Positions 1 through 10,041 of a stretch of 64,000 nucleotides of DNA are shown here, piece after piece (position 1 is the first letter of the stretch; every line of letters starts with the position of its first letter). The notes under the pieces were generated by a model, which did no database searches, had not been told where the DNA came from, and saw only the letters and a program-made list of their open reading frames with translations. Position numbers and translations under genes: made by a program. The stretch is from Alphaproteobacteria bacterium (GTDB taxonomy: Bacteria; Pseudomonadota; Alphaproteobacteria; Micavibrionales; Micavibrionaceae). The stretch is taken from the NCBI GenBank assembly GCA_030424975.1, contig JAUHVY010000001.1, positions 307,093 to 371,092 on the forward strand, in the 5' to 3' direction.

Positions 1-1375
1 CAATATAGCGAAGCCATGCACCCCATGTCGGGTCTTTATCGTCGCTCATGACGTCGTTATTCCAAATCAGGTTTTTGGTCACAGGGTGTTGATGACCTAG
101 GGGGGTGACCTTTGGCACATATTTATTCTCGTTAACTGTTCCCGTCGGGCGGGCAGGTAAAATCTGACCGAGTGGCGTGTCGTAAACTGATCGGTTGGTG
201 GCAAAGCTCGGCCCGCTTGAAACCAAGAACGCCCCGCCTTTTTGTACATATTCCGTGATATTCTGGAAGTAGCGTTCCGGCAGGATGTTGTTCACGCTGT
301 AGCGATCGAAAATAATTAAATCGAAATCATATAGTTTGCGTTCGAATAGCTCCTGAAACGGAAATGCAATCAGGGAGAGTTGATTTTTCGGTGTGTAGTC
401 GAATTTTTGCGGTTCCCGCAAAATGGTGAAATGTACCAAATCAACACCCGGATCCCCTGTGAGGAGGTTACGCCATGTGCGTTCACCCGCATGCGGAACA
501 CCGGAAACTAGTAAAACCTTTAATCGGTCACGTACACCATTGGCTATGACGGCGGTTTTGTTATTTGCTTTTGATATTTCGTCTTTTACCGCTTCAACTT
601 CGATAGAAAACACATTTTGTCCCGCATGATCCAGGGGAACCGATACGGATTGCGTTTTATTGACGGGTACATAATATGTGCGCTGTTCACCGTTATGAAG
701 CGTAAGCGTGACTTCGGCGTTTGATGCGCCGATATTGCGTGTATCATCGACTTTGTACTTTATCGTAATATTTTTTCCGACAAGGCCATAGGCAGGGGCG
801 TTCTCAATAACGATTTGTCGATCTTTTTCATTTTTCTTACCTGATAAAATGACGTGTACTGGGCCGTATGCGTCAAATTCATCCGCAATTTTCGGTACAT
901 CATGCACCTGACCGTCTGTGATGAATATCACGCCTGCACGACGTTTTTTCGGTACATCACTGAGGCTTTGGTCAAGGGCATCAAATAAGTCGGTTCTGTT
1001 CGTCAATAGGGCGTTTTTAGGGGCCTCTATGACGCGTAATTCGAATTGTCCGCTGTCGTTGATTTCGGATTTCAAATACTCCAATACGTTGTTTGTCGTT
1101 TGGGTACGCTGTTGCATTGTTTGGCTGGTGCTGCGGTCTACAACGATGACGGCGACATCCTTGACATAGTTTCGCTCTTCTCTGAGCAAAGACGGGTTGA
1201 GTAACGCCAATGTAAAGGCGATATAGGCGATAACGCGCAACATAAGGCCACGGCGGTATATAAAGGCGGACGCCACCAGAAGCCCAAGTCCGATAACGGC
1301 GATAAGGGCAATCCATACTGTATCCAGATATGGTGTAAAGTGCAGCGTTGTGGTCAGGCTTGTATTTGCGTTCAT
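1..1375 (-). CDS. vWA-domain membrane protein (incomplete, C-terminus beyond left edge)
   Basis: The minus-strand frame is open from the ATG at 1375 to the window edge, giving 458 residues. Two hydrophobic helices (about residues 20-40 and 46-60) are followed by a von Willebrand A-like domain: VVDRSTS at about residue 80 is a MIDAS DxSxS motif, and FITDG follows later. The rest resembles the glutamine-amidotransferase-like companion that alphaproteobacteria encode next to DUF4159 proteins. The start lies one base after the stop of the DUF4159 gene, so the two are probably translationally coupled. The operon order MoxR, DUF58, DUF4159, vWA protein is like Bat/MoxR clusters, whose roles in envelope stress or complex assembly are only partly known. 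The exact substrate is unknown. Confidence 0.8.
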   Translation of the reverse strand, partial: MNANTSLTTTLHFTPYLDTVWIALIAVIGLGLLVASAFIYRRGLMLRVIAYIAFTLALLNPSLLREERNYVKDVAVIVVDRSTSQTMQQRTQTTNNVLEYLKSEINDSGQFELRVIEAPKNALLTNRTDLFDALDQSLSDVPKKRRAGVIFITDGQVHDVPKIADEFDAYGPVHVILSGKKNEKDRQIVIENAPAYGLVGKNITIKYKVDDTRNIGASNAEVTLTLHNGEQRTYYVPVNKTQSVSVPLDHAGQNVFSIEVEAVKDEISKANNKTAVIANGVRDRLKVLLVSGVPHAGERTWRNLLTGDPGVDLVHFTILREPQKFDYTPKNQLSLIAFPFQELFERKLYDFDLIIFDRYSVNNILPERYFQNITEYVQKGGAFLVSSGPSFATNRSVYDTPLGQILPARPTGTVNENKYVPKVTPLGHQHPVTKNLIWNNDVMSDDKDPTWGAWLRYI

Positions 1376-1376
1376 T

Positions 1377-4157
1377 TTAGCGTCCTAACCTTTCCAGAAT
1401 ATGTGGAATGTGTACTTGGTCGGCTTTATAATTTCCGGTCAATGCATACATCATCAGGTTTACGCCAAAGCGCAAGGCTTGCTCTTCTTGCGCGGTATCT
1501 TGGCTCTGGCTGTAGATGCTAAAACCGTTATTGCGTGTTTGTCTGGAATCTGCCCATGCGCCTGCCCAATCGTTGCTTCCGATTAAAACGGATGACACAT
1601 TATCGCGCCCGCCCAAGCTTTGTTGTTCGAGCCACAGTGTTCCGCTGCTGTAACGGCCCGGAAATTCATCCAGTAAATAATATGATCGCCCTAAGACGTG
1701 ATCTTGCGGGATAGGGGCAATTGGGGGGATATTCAAAGACGATGTAATACGGCGCAGAGCCTTGGCATTTGGTGAGTTAATATTATTGCTGAGGGTGCGG
1801 TTTTGATCGCGCGTATCAAATAAAATCGTACCGCCCTGATCCAGATAGTTTTGAATATTTTCAAGCGCCTCATCCGAATATTGTTTTTGTGTATCCGTTA
1901 CCGCCCAATAGATTAACGGAAAAAATGAAAGATCGTCTTTTTCAGGGTCGACACTGACAACACCTTCCGGTTCAACGGATGTGCGTTGTGTCAAAACCTC
2001 GGAAAGGCGGGTCAGACCGCGTTCTGTCGTTGAATCAACGTTGCTGTTTCCTGTTTTTACATATGCGAGGAATGTGCCGCTGGCTAATTTTATATCATTG
2101 GCCTCATTCGCCATCGCGGGCGTGGCAATGCATAAGAGAACAAACCCGATAAGCAGTGTTTTCACCGCGCCTTTCAGGGATTGAAGGCGGAAACCTGACA
2201 GGCCGCGGCCAAGCATAAACATCATAATCAGCCAATCCAATGCAAAGAACAGAATAGCAGCATAAAGGAGGTATGGCATCAAATCGATCTCAAAATCTTT
2301 TTTGTATTCGCGTGTTGTAACACTAAGCGGTAGGTTCGATGTTGTCACAAGCGCATCTTGTTTTTCGCCGATATTCAGGGCGAATTGTGTTTGCGCGTTT
2401 CCGTATATACCGGGCGGCGTCACAGATGATGGTCTTGCGCGTTCTATGTCTTTTGCTGAGATTGGGTTTACTGCTGCAGGCGGGCTGATGAGGCCGCCAT
2501 ATCCATCCATAATCATCAGTGGGTCAAGTGCAGAGAATGTTTTTGTCGTCATACTTGCGCCTGATGTTCCCGCCAATTGCACAATGCGTTTTAAGACAGA
2601 GACGTAAAGTCCGGAAAGTGCGAAGTCAGACCAATCGGTATTGGCTGTTGTATGAATAAGAACGAGCATACCCTTTTCAAGCGGGGCGGCGGTAATAAAC
2701 GGTGTGCCGTCGCTCAGGCGCGCCCAGACTTTATTCTCAAGGTCTTGCGCGGGGTCAGCTAAGATTTGCTGTGATATTTGGATGTCGATGGGAATGTCTA
2801 GTCCGTAGAACGGGCTATCCTCTGCGAAAGGCTCAATTTTTTGCGGTTCATCCCATGTTAACGCACCGGAAAGGGATCGCCCGCCTGCGCGTAATTGCAC
2901 AGGTAGCAAGAATTGATCATTCGCAAGGTCTGCCATATTCGGACCCGCAAACCGCAGCAGTAATCCGCCGCCCTTAACCCAGTTTTCGATGCTGTTCAGG
3001 GTTTCCGTTGTCATCGCTGCCACATCAGGTAAAACCATGACGGATACGCCTTCCGCTATCAGTTTGGCCGGATCATCCATTGTGATTTTTGCAGATGGTT
3101 CAAGTGCGCGGCGAATATAGTATGTTTCCTCGATTAGCGGGGCGCTTTCATCACCTTGCGCCGAGCCGGCAATACCGACGTGACGTTTTTTAAACTGATC
3201 ATCAAGGAGGTAGATGCTTCCTGCGCCGCGGCGACCGCTGATTTTAAATTGTGATAAATCGTTGCCTTGTCCTTCGGGGATTTCAAAACGCACATTCTGC
3301 GGCAGGGCGTTGGTATCAAGCGCGACAGATTGAATATCAACAATATTGCCGCCTTGGGTTATGGCTTGCACAGATATGGTCGCGTTTTGTGCAAAGTCTT
3401 TTGGGGCATCTAAATTTATACGTATCGGAGATCCTTTATCACTGGCGCTGCGTACAGCATTATCGGGGCGGAGTAAAAGCGGCAGGCTTGCGCTATTCGG
3501 CCGCACATATTCAACCCCGCCTTGACGTTGCAGGGTGTTCACAACACCGTTTACATCGCCTAAATCAAGCCCGTGTGAGAGCCATAAGCTGTGAAGAGAT
3601 TTGCCTTTGGGAGTCTTTGATATTGTTTCGTATAGGGCGCTGTAATTTGGATTCCATGGTTGTGGTGACAGGCCACGTAAAATTGATATCGCTTCGGCTT
3701 CGGCTAATGGGCCGTGTTGAACTGGAGCGACTTCGCCCAAAAGTGGAGTTGTTGGCAAGATGTATATATCACGTCCTGCGCGTGCGGCTTGAGCAATGGC
3801 TTCTTCTGCGGCACTTATTTGTGTATCCCAGCTTTGCGCGGATGCCCAGTCATTATCAATCACCAGTCTTAACCCGCCTTGACCAGCCAGTGTTTCCGAC
3901 GGGTTAATAATCGGACGTGAGAGCGCAAGGATAAGCAGCGCGACCATCAGAAGCCTAAGGAGGAGGAGCCACCAGGGCGATGCGCTTGGTGTTTGTTCTT
4001 CTGCTACCAACCCGTGAAGGAAGCGTGTCGTCGGGAGAAATATTTTCTTCGGCGCAGGCGGCGTAATACGCAAAATATACCACAGCACGGGAAGCGCCAA
4101 CAGCGCGGACAGGATGAATGGTTGCGTGAAGACGATTTGTGCGAGAAAGGAAAACAT
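1377..4157 (-). CDS. DUF4159 domain membrane protein with BatA-like N-terminus
   Basis: A protein of 926 residues. The first 60 residues form two membrane helices with the pattern of the BatA N-terminal two-helix domain (LPVLWYILRITPP), and SRPII follows the second helix. The middle is a periplasmic region, with further membrane helices around residue 630 and near 670. The last 210 residues fit DUF4159, seen in YWAVTDTQKQYSDEAL and GGTILFDTRDQN, a glutamine-amidotransferase-like fold. The length is normal for alphaproteobacterial members. It lies one base from the DUF58 gene upstream and one base from the vWA gene downstream, so it belongs to a tight operon. The function of the family is not established. 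Confidence 0.88.
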   Translation of the reverse strand: MFSFLAQIVFTQPFILSALLALPVLWYILRITPPAPKKIFLPTTRFLHGLVAEEQTPSASPWWLLLLRLLMVALLILALSRPIINPSETLAGQGGLRLVIDNDWASAQSWDTQISAAEEAIAQAARAGRDIYILPTTPLLGEVAPVQHGPLAEAEAISILRGLSPQPWNPNYSALYETISKTPKGKSLHSLWLSHGLDLGDVNGVVNTLQRQGGVEYVRPNSASLPLLLRPDNAVRSASDKGSPIRINLDAPKDFAQNATISVQAITQGGNIVDIQSVALDTNALPQNVRFEIPEGQGNDLSQFKISGRRGAGSIYLLDDQFKKRHVGIAGSAQGDESAPLIEETYYIRRALEPSAKITMDDPAKLIAEGVSVMVLPDVAAMTTETLNSIENWVKGGGLLLRFAGPNMADLANDQFLLPVQLRAGGRSLSGALTWDEPQKIEPFAEDSPFYGLDIPIDIQISQQILADPAQDLENKVWARLSDGTPFITAAPLEKGMLVLIHTTANTDWSDFALSGLYVSVLKRIVQLAGTSGASMTTKTFSALDPLMIMDGYGGLISPPAAVNPISAKDIERARPSSVTPPGIYGNAQTQFALNIGEKQDALVTTSNLPLSVTTREYKKDFEIDLMPYLLYAAILFFALDWLIMMFMLGRGLSGFRLQSLKGAVKTLLIGFVLLCIATPAMANEANDIKLASGTFLAYVKTGNSNVDSTTERGLTRLSEVLTQRTSVEPEGVVSVDPEKDDLSFFPLIYWAVTDTQKQYSDEALENIQNYLDQGGTILFDTRDQNRTLSNNINSPNAKALRRITSSLNIPPIAPIPQDHVLGRSYYLLDEFPGRYSSGTLWLEQQSLGGRDNVSSVLIGSNDWAGAWADSRQTRNNGFSIYSQSQDTAQEEQALRFGVNLMMYALTGNYKADQVHIPHILERLGR

Positions 4158-4158
4158 A

Positions 4159-5052
4159 TTAAGCGACCCTTTCTTCGTTTGTTATTCGCCACAAGTTTAG
4201 CAATGTATCGGCGATATCCTGATCGGTGCGGTGCAGAATGTAGATCCAGTTTTGTTGCTGACATAATGTATGCATGTCTTGGATATGCTGCTCGATACGG
4301 CTTTGATAGGCGGCCTTTATAGATGATACGTGATTGATGACTTCATCCGGATCATTGCCTAGCCCTTGAAAACGTACGCGCCCGCTATAGGATAAGAATA
4401 TTTCCGCGGGGTCCAAAACCTGCACGATAATTGCGTTTGATGTGCGCGCGCCTAAATCATCAAAGATGCGTTTTGTTTCATCAATAGGAGATAGAAAATC
4501 ACCGACGCCGATGAAATGCGCGTGTTTCGGCAGGTCGTAATCATGCGTAGAAGGCAGGTATTCATCTGTGTTTTGACAATCAAACAGGTTTTGCGCAATT
4601 TTTTGTAAATGATCTTCGCTTTTTCCTGTTTGTCCCCGCCCGTATAGGCCAATTTGTTCTTTTGCCCGTTTGAGCAACAGGGCGATAGAAAGGCTCAGAA
4701 CTTGTGTCTGCGCCTGTTTGTTCAGGCGTGATTTATCCGATGTAAATGCCATGGACTTGCCACCTGCGCACCAGATAAAGGTTTTGCGCGTTGTTTGCCA
4801 TTCCTTTTGTTTCACATATATTTCATCGGTTTTTGCCGATTGCCGCCAATCAATATCTTGTGGTTGGTCTGATTGCGGGTGATATTCACGATATTGCCAA
4901 AATCGTTCACCTGCGCCGACTTTTCGTTGATGATGCTCACCCTGCAGGACATTATCGGCGAGCTTTTCGGCATGCATCACCAGTGCAGGAAGAGATGATA
5001 TTTCATCTTCCGCCGTATGGCGTAAACCGGCAATGGTTTTAAAAAAGCTCAT
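4159..5052 (-). CDS. DUF58 domain-containing protein
   Basis: A protein of 297 residues. The DUF58 signature is clear: a basic FWQYREY segment followed by QDIDWRQSAKTD around residues 65-76. DUF58 proteins are usually encoded beside MoxR ATPases and vWA proteins, exactly as here, and are thought to act as MoxR partners; the biochemical role is unproven. The protein has no obvious membrane segment, unlike longer DUF58 proteins. The MoxR gene ends 30 bases upstream of this start, and the DUF4159 gene begins two bases beyond its stop. Confidence 0.9.
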   Translation of the reverse strand: MSFFKTIAGLRHTAEDEISSLPALVMHAEKLADNVLQGEHHQRKVGAGERFWQYREYHPQSDQPQDIDWRQSAKTDEIYVKQKEWQTTRKTFIWCAGGKSMAFTSDKSRLNKQAQTQVLSLSIALLLKRAKEQIGLYGRGQTGKSEDHLQKIAQNLFDCQNTDEYLPSTHDYDLPKHAHFIGVGDFLSPIDETKRIFDDLGARTSNAIIVQVLDPAEIFLSYSGRVRFQGLGNDPDEVINHVSSIKAAYQSRIEQHIQDMHTLCQQQNWIYILHRTDQDIADTLLNLWRITNEERVA

Positions 5053-5082
5053 AAAACTACTAACTGTGTCAGTTTTTTATCT

Positions 5083-6075
5083 CTACAGGTTTTCTGCAAT
5101 ATCACGGATTAAGTTATCAAGCGTCAGCCCTTGTGTTTTGGCCTTGAAATTCAAAGCCATACGGTGACGCAAAATAGGACCCGCCAGTTCTATGACATCT
5201 TCTTCGAGCGGGCTTGTGCGCCCCTGTAATAATGCACGCGCACGAATGGCCAACATCAAGCTCTGTGATCCGCGCGGACCCGGCGCCCATGTGACATATT
5301 CGTTAATGTGATCTGCGGCATCCGGACCCGGACGCAATGAACGTACGAGGCGTACGATCATATCAACCACGCTGTCGCCGACGGGCATATCACGCACAAT
5401 GTGTTGGATATCCATCAGGTCTTGCGCGCTCATGATGGTTTGCGGATCGGCAATTTTGTTTGTGGTCGTGCTCAGGATAATGTCGCGCTCCGCCTGTGCA
5501 TCAGGATACGTCACATTGACCTGCATTAAAAAGCGGTCAAGCTGCGCCTCGGGAAGGGGGTATGTTCCTTCTTGTTCGATCGGGTTTTGTGTCGCAAGAA
5601 CGTGGAACGGTGCGGGCAATTTTTGCGGTACGCCTGAAACGGAGACTTCTTTCTCCTGCATGGCCTGTAACAATGCCGATTGTGTGCGCGGCGATGCACG
5701 GTTAATTTCGTCTGCCATAAAGAATTGGGTGAAAATCGGCCCCGGAATAAAGCGGAAGGCGCGCTTGCCCTTGGCATCTTGTTCCAAAACCTCAGAGCCC
5801 AGAATATCGGCAGGCATTAAATCAGGTGTACATTGTACGCGGTTTGATTGCAGCCCGGTAACATGTGCAACCGTTTCAACAAGCAATGTTTTCGCAAGAC
5901 CCGGTACACCGATTAACAGGACATGACCACCGGATATCAATGTAATCAGTGTTTGATCAACAACATCGTCCTGCCCGATAATAACCTTTGCAATTTCATG
6001 TTTTGCATCGACAACCTTTTTATGCGCCGTATCGAAGTTATCGATTGCATTCGCTTTTGTCTTTGGTGATGCCAT
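5083..6075 (-). CDS. MoxR-family AAA+ ATPase
   Basis: A protein of 330 residues, the usual MoxR length. Walker A is GVPGLAKT (56-63), Walker B is FFMADEINRA (about 118-127), and sensor-type ATQNPIEQEGTYPLPEAQLDRF follows in two consecutive motifs. The C-terminal lid helical bundle carries the WAPGPRGSQ motif typical of MoxR. MoxR proteins are chaperone-like ATPases thought to remodel or activate metal- or vWA-containing partner proteins. It is the first gene of the minus-strand operon with DUF58, DUF4159 and vWA genes, and is divergent from the CCA-adding enzyme gene, so the promoter should lie within 6076-6213. Confidence 0.95.
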   Translation of the reverse strand: MASPKTKANAIDNFDTAHKKVVDAKHEIAKVIIGQDDVVDQTLITLISGGHVLLIGVPGLAKTLLVETVAHVTGLQSNRVQCTPDLMPADILGSEVLEQDAKGKRAFRFIPGPIFTQFFMADEINRASPRTQSALLQAMQEKEVSVSGVPQKLPAPFHVLATQNPIEQEGTYPLPEAQLDRFLMQVNVTYPDAQAERDIILSTTTNKIADPQTIMSAQDLMDIQHIVRDMPVGDSVVDMIVRLVRSLRPGPDAADHINEYVTWAPGPRGSQSLMLAIRARALLQGRTSPLEEDVIELAGPILRHRMALNFKAKTQGLTLDNLIRDIAENL

Positions 6076-6213
6076 GGTGATAAACCCTTCTTGATGAAAA
6101 CTTACTTAAATATACAATTCGCACAATACGGTTTTTAGTTCCATAGAAAGTGCAAGAATGTATAATACGCAAAAATCATCGAATTGCATGCCTTTTTAGA
6201 ACGAAAAATCAAA

Positions 6214-7428
6214 ATGTCTTTGAAAATTGCCCGCCATATTGTTGCTCAGGAATGGATGCGAAGCGCTCCGACGCAAAGGCTTTTACGTATATTGCAAGGC
6301 TCTATCCCTGCGGATGAGCCGCAAGCCTTATTTGTTGGCGGGTGTGTGCGTAATGTTATCTTGGGAAAACGCGTGGAGGATATAGATATCGCCACGCCGT
6401 TACTGCCCGAAGATATCATGGAAATTCTTGAAAAAGAGGGCGTAAAAGTCATTCCGACAGGATTACAGCACGGCACGATAACAGCCGTATGTGATGGTGA
6501 GGTTTATGAGATTACGACATTGCGCCGTGATGAAGAAACAGATGGCCGCCATGCACAGGTCAGTTTTACGCAAAGTTGGGTCGAGGATGCAAAGCGGCGT
6601 GATTTTACTATGAATACGTTGCTGCTAGACGGTCGGGGTAATGTTTATGACCCGCTAGGGGATGGTCTGAATGATATAGACCGTAAATGCGTGCGCTTCG
6701 TCGGGAAGGCCAAGCAACGCATAGAGGAAGATCACTTGCGTATTTTACGTTTCTTCCGTTTCAGCGCCCTTTACAGTGATGCTTTTGACGCAGAAGGGCT
6801 CAAGGCTTGTGAGGAGGGCGCGCCCCTGATTGCGAAGCTGTCAAAAGAGCGTATCACACAAGAGTTCTTCAAAATTATAGCCAGTGAGAAACCGCATGAG
6901 GTTTTAGAGGTCATGTTCACCCATGGCGTATTGAAGGATTTTGATTTTGAAAATTATAACCCTGAATTTTTTGAACATTTTTGTATGTTTCAAACGCGAT
7001 ACACCCTGCAGGCGCTTTCATCACGTTTATTTGTGATGGCGGCTTTGGATTTTGAGAATATCAAAGCCATGGAACGTTACATTCTGTTTCCAAAAGTTTT
7101 TCTACGCGATATGCAGGCCGTTGACGGTGCATTGAACCTTCCTGACCTTTCATGCGACCATGCGGTACGTCGTGCAATATATAGGTTTGGGCGTAGTTTA
7201 ACGGCGCAAGCACTCATCATTGAGCTGGTTCAGGATCGTGTCATGAACGGATATGCGCCAAAGGCATTAGACATTATTCAAAATTGGGATATTCCGATGT
7301 TTCCGATTTCCGGGCAGGATTTAATGGCAAAAGGGTTCGCCCAAGGACCTGCGCTTGGTGCAGAGTTAGAACGGCTTGAGAATGAATGGGTAGAGAGCGA
7401 TTTTAAAACACTGCCTGATGGTGTTTAA
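6214..7428 (+). CDS. cca: CCA tRNA nucleotidyltransferase / poly(A) polymerase family
   Basis: A class II nucleotidyltransferase that adds or repairs the 3' CCA of tRNA. FVGGCVRN (about 40-47) followed by EDIDIAT (DxD at about 56-58) is the nucleotidyl-transfer site, RRDFTMN is the conserved neck motif, and EEDHLRILRFFRF follows. The length, 404 residues, fits the alphaproteobacterial form. The ATG at 6214 is chosen over a TTG ten codons upstream because only it begins close to the conserved domain. The last four bases overlap the 3' end of the convergent ATP-grasp gene. Confidence 0.93.
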   Translation: MSLKIARHIVAQEWMRSAPTQRLLRILQGSIPADEPQALFVGGCVRNVILGKRVEDIDIATPLLPEDIMEILEKEGVKVIPTGLQHGTITAVCDGEVYEITTLRRDEETDGRHAQVSFTQSWVEDAKRRDFTMNTLLLDGRGNVYDPLGDGLNDIDRKCVRFVGKAKQRIEEDHLRILRFFRFSALYSDAFDAEGLKACEEGAPLIAKLSKERITQEFFKIIASEKPHEVLEVMFTHGVLKDFDFENYNPEFFEHFCMFQTRYTLQALSSRLFVMAALDFENIKAMERYILFPKVFLRDMQAVDGALNLPDLSCDHAVRRAIYRFGRSLTAQALIIELVQDRVMNGYAPKALDIIQNWDIPMFPISGQDLMAKGFAQGPALGAELERLENEWVESDFKTLPDGV

Positions 7429-8405
7429 GCAATTTCCATTGATTGGTCATTATTTGCACGATAATTTTCATCATTTGCGGCGTTTGCTGGTGGCGCTGTT
7501 GTGGCCTGTATTTTTGCAATCATGAGGTCTGTTAATTCCGTTATGCGTTCACGACCTTCGGGCAGATCGTTCTCAATACGATAATACCCCATTGGCGATG
7601 TGTTGCCTTCCATGACCCATACATTACCCTCGCGGTCACGTTTCATATCAAACGCGATATAGGAAACGCCATGCTCTTCTTTTAAATATGCGGCGATATC
7701 ATTCATTTGGTTCAGGATTTTTTCATCCTTTACTTCGCTTAGGGCCACGCCGGGCCAATGTCCGGGGTCGGTTAAGACATCTGCGGGAATGTCTTGGTCT
7801 GTGCGACGGTCAAAGGTGATGATGGCTTTTCCGTCAAAGCAAACGGCACGAAATTCCGGGTAAAAGCCGTCGTCATCACCCAAATATTCCTGTATGAGCA
7901 TCAGCGCGCCTTGGCTTCCCTCTGATCTGACGCTTTTGATGGCGCTGTGTAATTCGTCTTCGTCATGCGCGATATGAACATTACGCGACAATGACCCGCG
8001 ATTAGGTTTTAATACTAACGGGAAAGTAAACGGGTGCTCAGGATCATTAATTTTTGTGATGATCTCTGCGGTTACATCATCTGTGGTTTTTTTCGATGTT
8101 TTATGGAGCATCTCCGTGTGTGGCCATGGCAGGGCATCTTTGGTTTTTTGATACATAGACCATTTATCTCGTACTAATTCTTCTGCGTCTTTCGGGTTGA
8201 AGGGCGTATGGCCAAAAAGAAAATCATGAGATTGTTGTTTGAAATCAATACTAATATTCGGCAGGTGCCCTTCAAGGATTGAATCGTGATGGATTTTTAA
8301 GGTCATATCATCGCGGGGGCTGCTGCGTTTAAACGCATCAACCATATAAGCCGACAGATATTTTTGATCTCTTAAATTATCATCCACGTATGGAGCGCCC
8401 CTCAT
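7425..8405 (-). CDS. ATP-grasp domain protein (RimK-like ligase)
   Basis: A protein of 326 residues with an ATP-grasp core. PLVLKPNRGSLSRNV (about 134-148) is the nucleotide-binding lysine region, LIQEYLG follows, and the Mg-binding end is YIAFDMKRDREGNVWVMEGN, with the D/E/N triad seen in carboxylate-amine ligases. The family includes RimK and glutathione synthetase-like enzymes that join an amino acid to a carboxylate. The substrate cannot be read from sequence. It lies upstream of cca on the opposite strand and downstream of hemF with about 60 bases between them; nothing in this context names a pathway. No clear ribosome-binding site precedes the ATG. Confidence 0.8.
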   Translation of the reverse strand: MRGAPYVDDNLRDQKYLSAYMVDAFKRSSPRDDMTLKIHHDSILEGHLPNISIDFKQQSHDFLFGHTPFNPKDAEELVRDKWSMYQKTKDALPWPHTEMLHKTSKKTTDDVTAEIITKINDPEHPFTFPLVLKPNRGSLSRNVHIAHDEDELHSAIKSVRSEGSQGALMLIQEYLGDDDGFYPEFRAVCFDGKAIITFDRRTDQDIPADVLTDPGHWPGVALSEVKDEKILNQMNDIAAYLKEEHGVSYIAFDMKRDREGNVWVMEGNTSPMGYYRIENDLPEGRERITELTDLMIAKIQATTAPPANAANDENYRANNDQSMEIA

Positions 8406-8464
8406 TATTATTTTTTATGAGGGTATAATGCAATTTGTGATATGAAAAAGTAAAGAAAATTCCC

Positions 8465-9385
8465 CTACGGCCATTTTACCTCGGGTGGCATGGACATTAA
8501 TATGGCCTCTGTGTTGCCACCGGTTTTCAGGCCAAAGGTCGTGCCGCGATCATAAAGAAGATTAAATTCAACATATCGACCGCGTTTAATCAGTTGATGT
8601 TCACGTTGTTCTGCGGTCCAGCCTTCATTCATGGAACGTCTGACAATATCAACATAGGTGTCTTTGAATGTCGTGCCCACATCCTTAGTAAAGGCCAGAT
8701 CATCTTTCCATTCTTTGCGGTCAAGGTAATCATAGAATATGCCGCCAATGCCGCGTGGTTCGTTCCTGTGCGGCAGGAAGAAGTAACGATCGCACCATTC
8801 CTTGAATTCCGTGTAATATTCAGGATCGTGTCGGTCGCAACATGCTTTCAGGGCGCTGTGAAACGCTTTTGTATCGGTCTCATTTTCAAACATTGGCGTT
8901 AAGTCTGCGCCGCCGCCAAACCAGCTTTTGGATGTGCAGATCATACGCGTATTCATATGGACCGCCGGAACAAGTGGTGATTGCATATGCGCGACGAGTG
9001 AAATGCCCGATGCCCAAAATGCACCGTTACTTTCTTGTGCACCCGGTATTTGTTTTGCAAATTCTTCGCTGAATGTGCCATGGACTTCGGAAAAGTTTAC
9101 ACCGACCTTTTCAAAAACACGCCCGCGCATAACGGCCATGCGCCCGCCGCCATGAAGCTCTGATCCTGATGCGTTTGGCGTCAGGTTTTGATCTGCACGT
9201 GACCAGACCTTTTTGTCAAAACGTCCTGCAGGGGTATCTGTTTTCGGGCCGGCGGACAGGGTGTCTTCTAGTGCTTCAAAGGCATCGCATATTTGATCCT
9301 GCAATTCCTTGAACCAACCTGCGGCTATTCTTTTTTTATCATCCAATGTCATGGGCGTGTCGTCTTTTACTGTGTTGTCTTTCAT
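8465..9385 (-). CDS. hemF: oxygen-dependent coproporphyrinogen III oxidase
   Basis: Converts coproporphyrinogen III to protoporphyrinogen IX in heme synthesis using O2. The 306 residues carry the family signatures: [20 protein letters not shown] (143-162), [14 protein letters not shown] (about 205-218), [20 protein letters not shown] and EAILMSMPP near the end. It starts seven bases after the trmL stop, so the two are probably one transcript. The presence of hemF indicates an aerobic or microaerobic lifestyle, in line with the bc1 operon a kilobase away. Confidence 0.96.
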   Translation of the reverse strand: MKDNTVKDDTPMTLDDKKRIAAGWFKELQDQICDAFEALEDTLSAGPKTDTPAGRFDKKVWSRADQNLTPNASGSELHGGGRMAVMRGRVFEKVGVNFSEVHGTFSEEFAKQIPGAQESNGAFWASGISLVAHMQSPLVPAVHMNTRMICTSKSWFGGGADLTPMFENETDTKAFHSALKACCDRHDPEYYTEFKEWCDRYFFLPHRNEPRGIGGIFYDYLDRKEWKDDLAFTKDVGTTFKDTYVDIVRRSMNEGWTAEQREHQLIKRGRYVEFNLLYDRGTTFGLKTGGNTEAILMSMPPEVKWP

Positions 9386-9391
9386 GTTGTC

Positions 9392-9841
9392 CTAGCTCCA
9401 TCGTGTTTGGCGCAATACTTCGCCCGTTATCATAGAGGTCGCATTCACAATATTAAGAGAGCGCAATCCGTGATGCATCGGAATACATACACGGGCATCG
9501 CTGGCTTCATGTACATTTTCGGGGACGCCCGAACTTTCCTGTCCCGCAAGCAATATATCATCTTCGCGGAAAGAAAAAGAGGTATATGGCTGGCTTGATT
9601 TTGTGCTCATCAGGATAATGCGGTGTTTTCCTTGGTAGCAATCAAGAAAATGATTCCAATTTTGATGCTTGGTGATGGTGATTTTATCGAAATAATCCAT
9701 TGCAGATTGTCGAATTTTGCGCTCATTCCATAAAAAACCACAAGGTTCGATAATTTCTAAGCCAATATTCATGCATGCACACAGGCGCATCATCGCCCCA
9801 AAATTTTGCGGTATATCCGGCTGATACATTGCGATTTTCAA
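9392..9841 (-). CDS. trmL: tRNA (cytidine(34)-2'-O)-methyltransferase
   Basis: A SPOUT-class methyltransferase of 149 residues that 2'-O-methylates the wobble nucleotide of tRNA-Leu isoacceptors. MYQPDIPQNFGAMMRLCA near the N-terminus is motif 1. LLAGQESSGVPENV and LRSLNIVNATSM form the knotted AdoMet site. It is upstream of hemF with a seven-base gap. This same window encodes a tRNA-Leu(CAA), one of the two known TrmL substrates in E. coli (established for E. coli; inferred here). Confidence 0.93.
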   Translation of the reverse strand: MKIAMYQPDIPQNFGAMMRLCACMNIGLEIIEPCGFLWNERKIRQSAMDYFDKITITKHQNWNHFLDCYQGKHRIILMSTKSSQPYTSFSFREDDILLAGQESSGVPENVHEASDARVCIPMHHGLRSLNIVNATSMITGEVLRQTRWS

Positions 9842-10041
9842 GGGAATCTCCGTATTTGTGGGTTATAAAAACGCGCCTTCTTTCTAAACAGTTCGGAATA
9901 AAAAAACAATTTTCTTTTGCAGGACTGGAAAGCTAGGGCTTGATCTTATATAAAGAGAGGATTAAAAGACTTTCTCATGTAATGATCCGATTGGATTATT
10001 TTCTTATTAATTAAATGATAAATAAAGAGGTTAAGGCGAAA

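Noticed and set aside
5606-5640. GGAAC with CGGT 17 bases later, inside the MoxR gene
   Set aside because: Wrong -10 sequence and within a coding region on the other strand; chance match.
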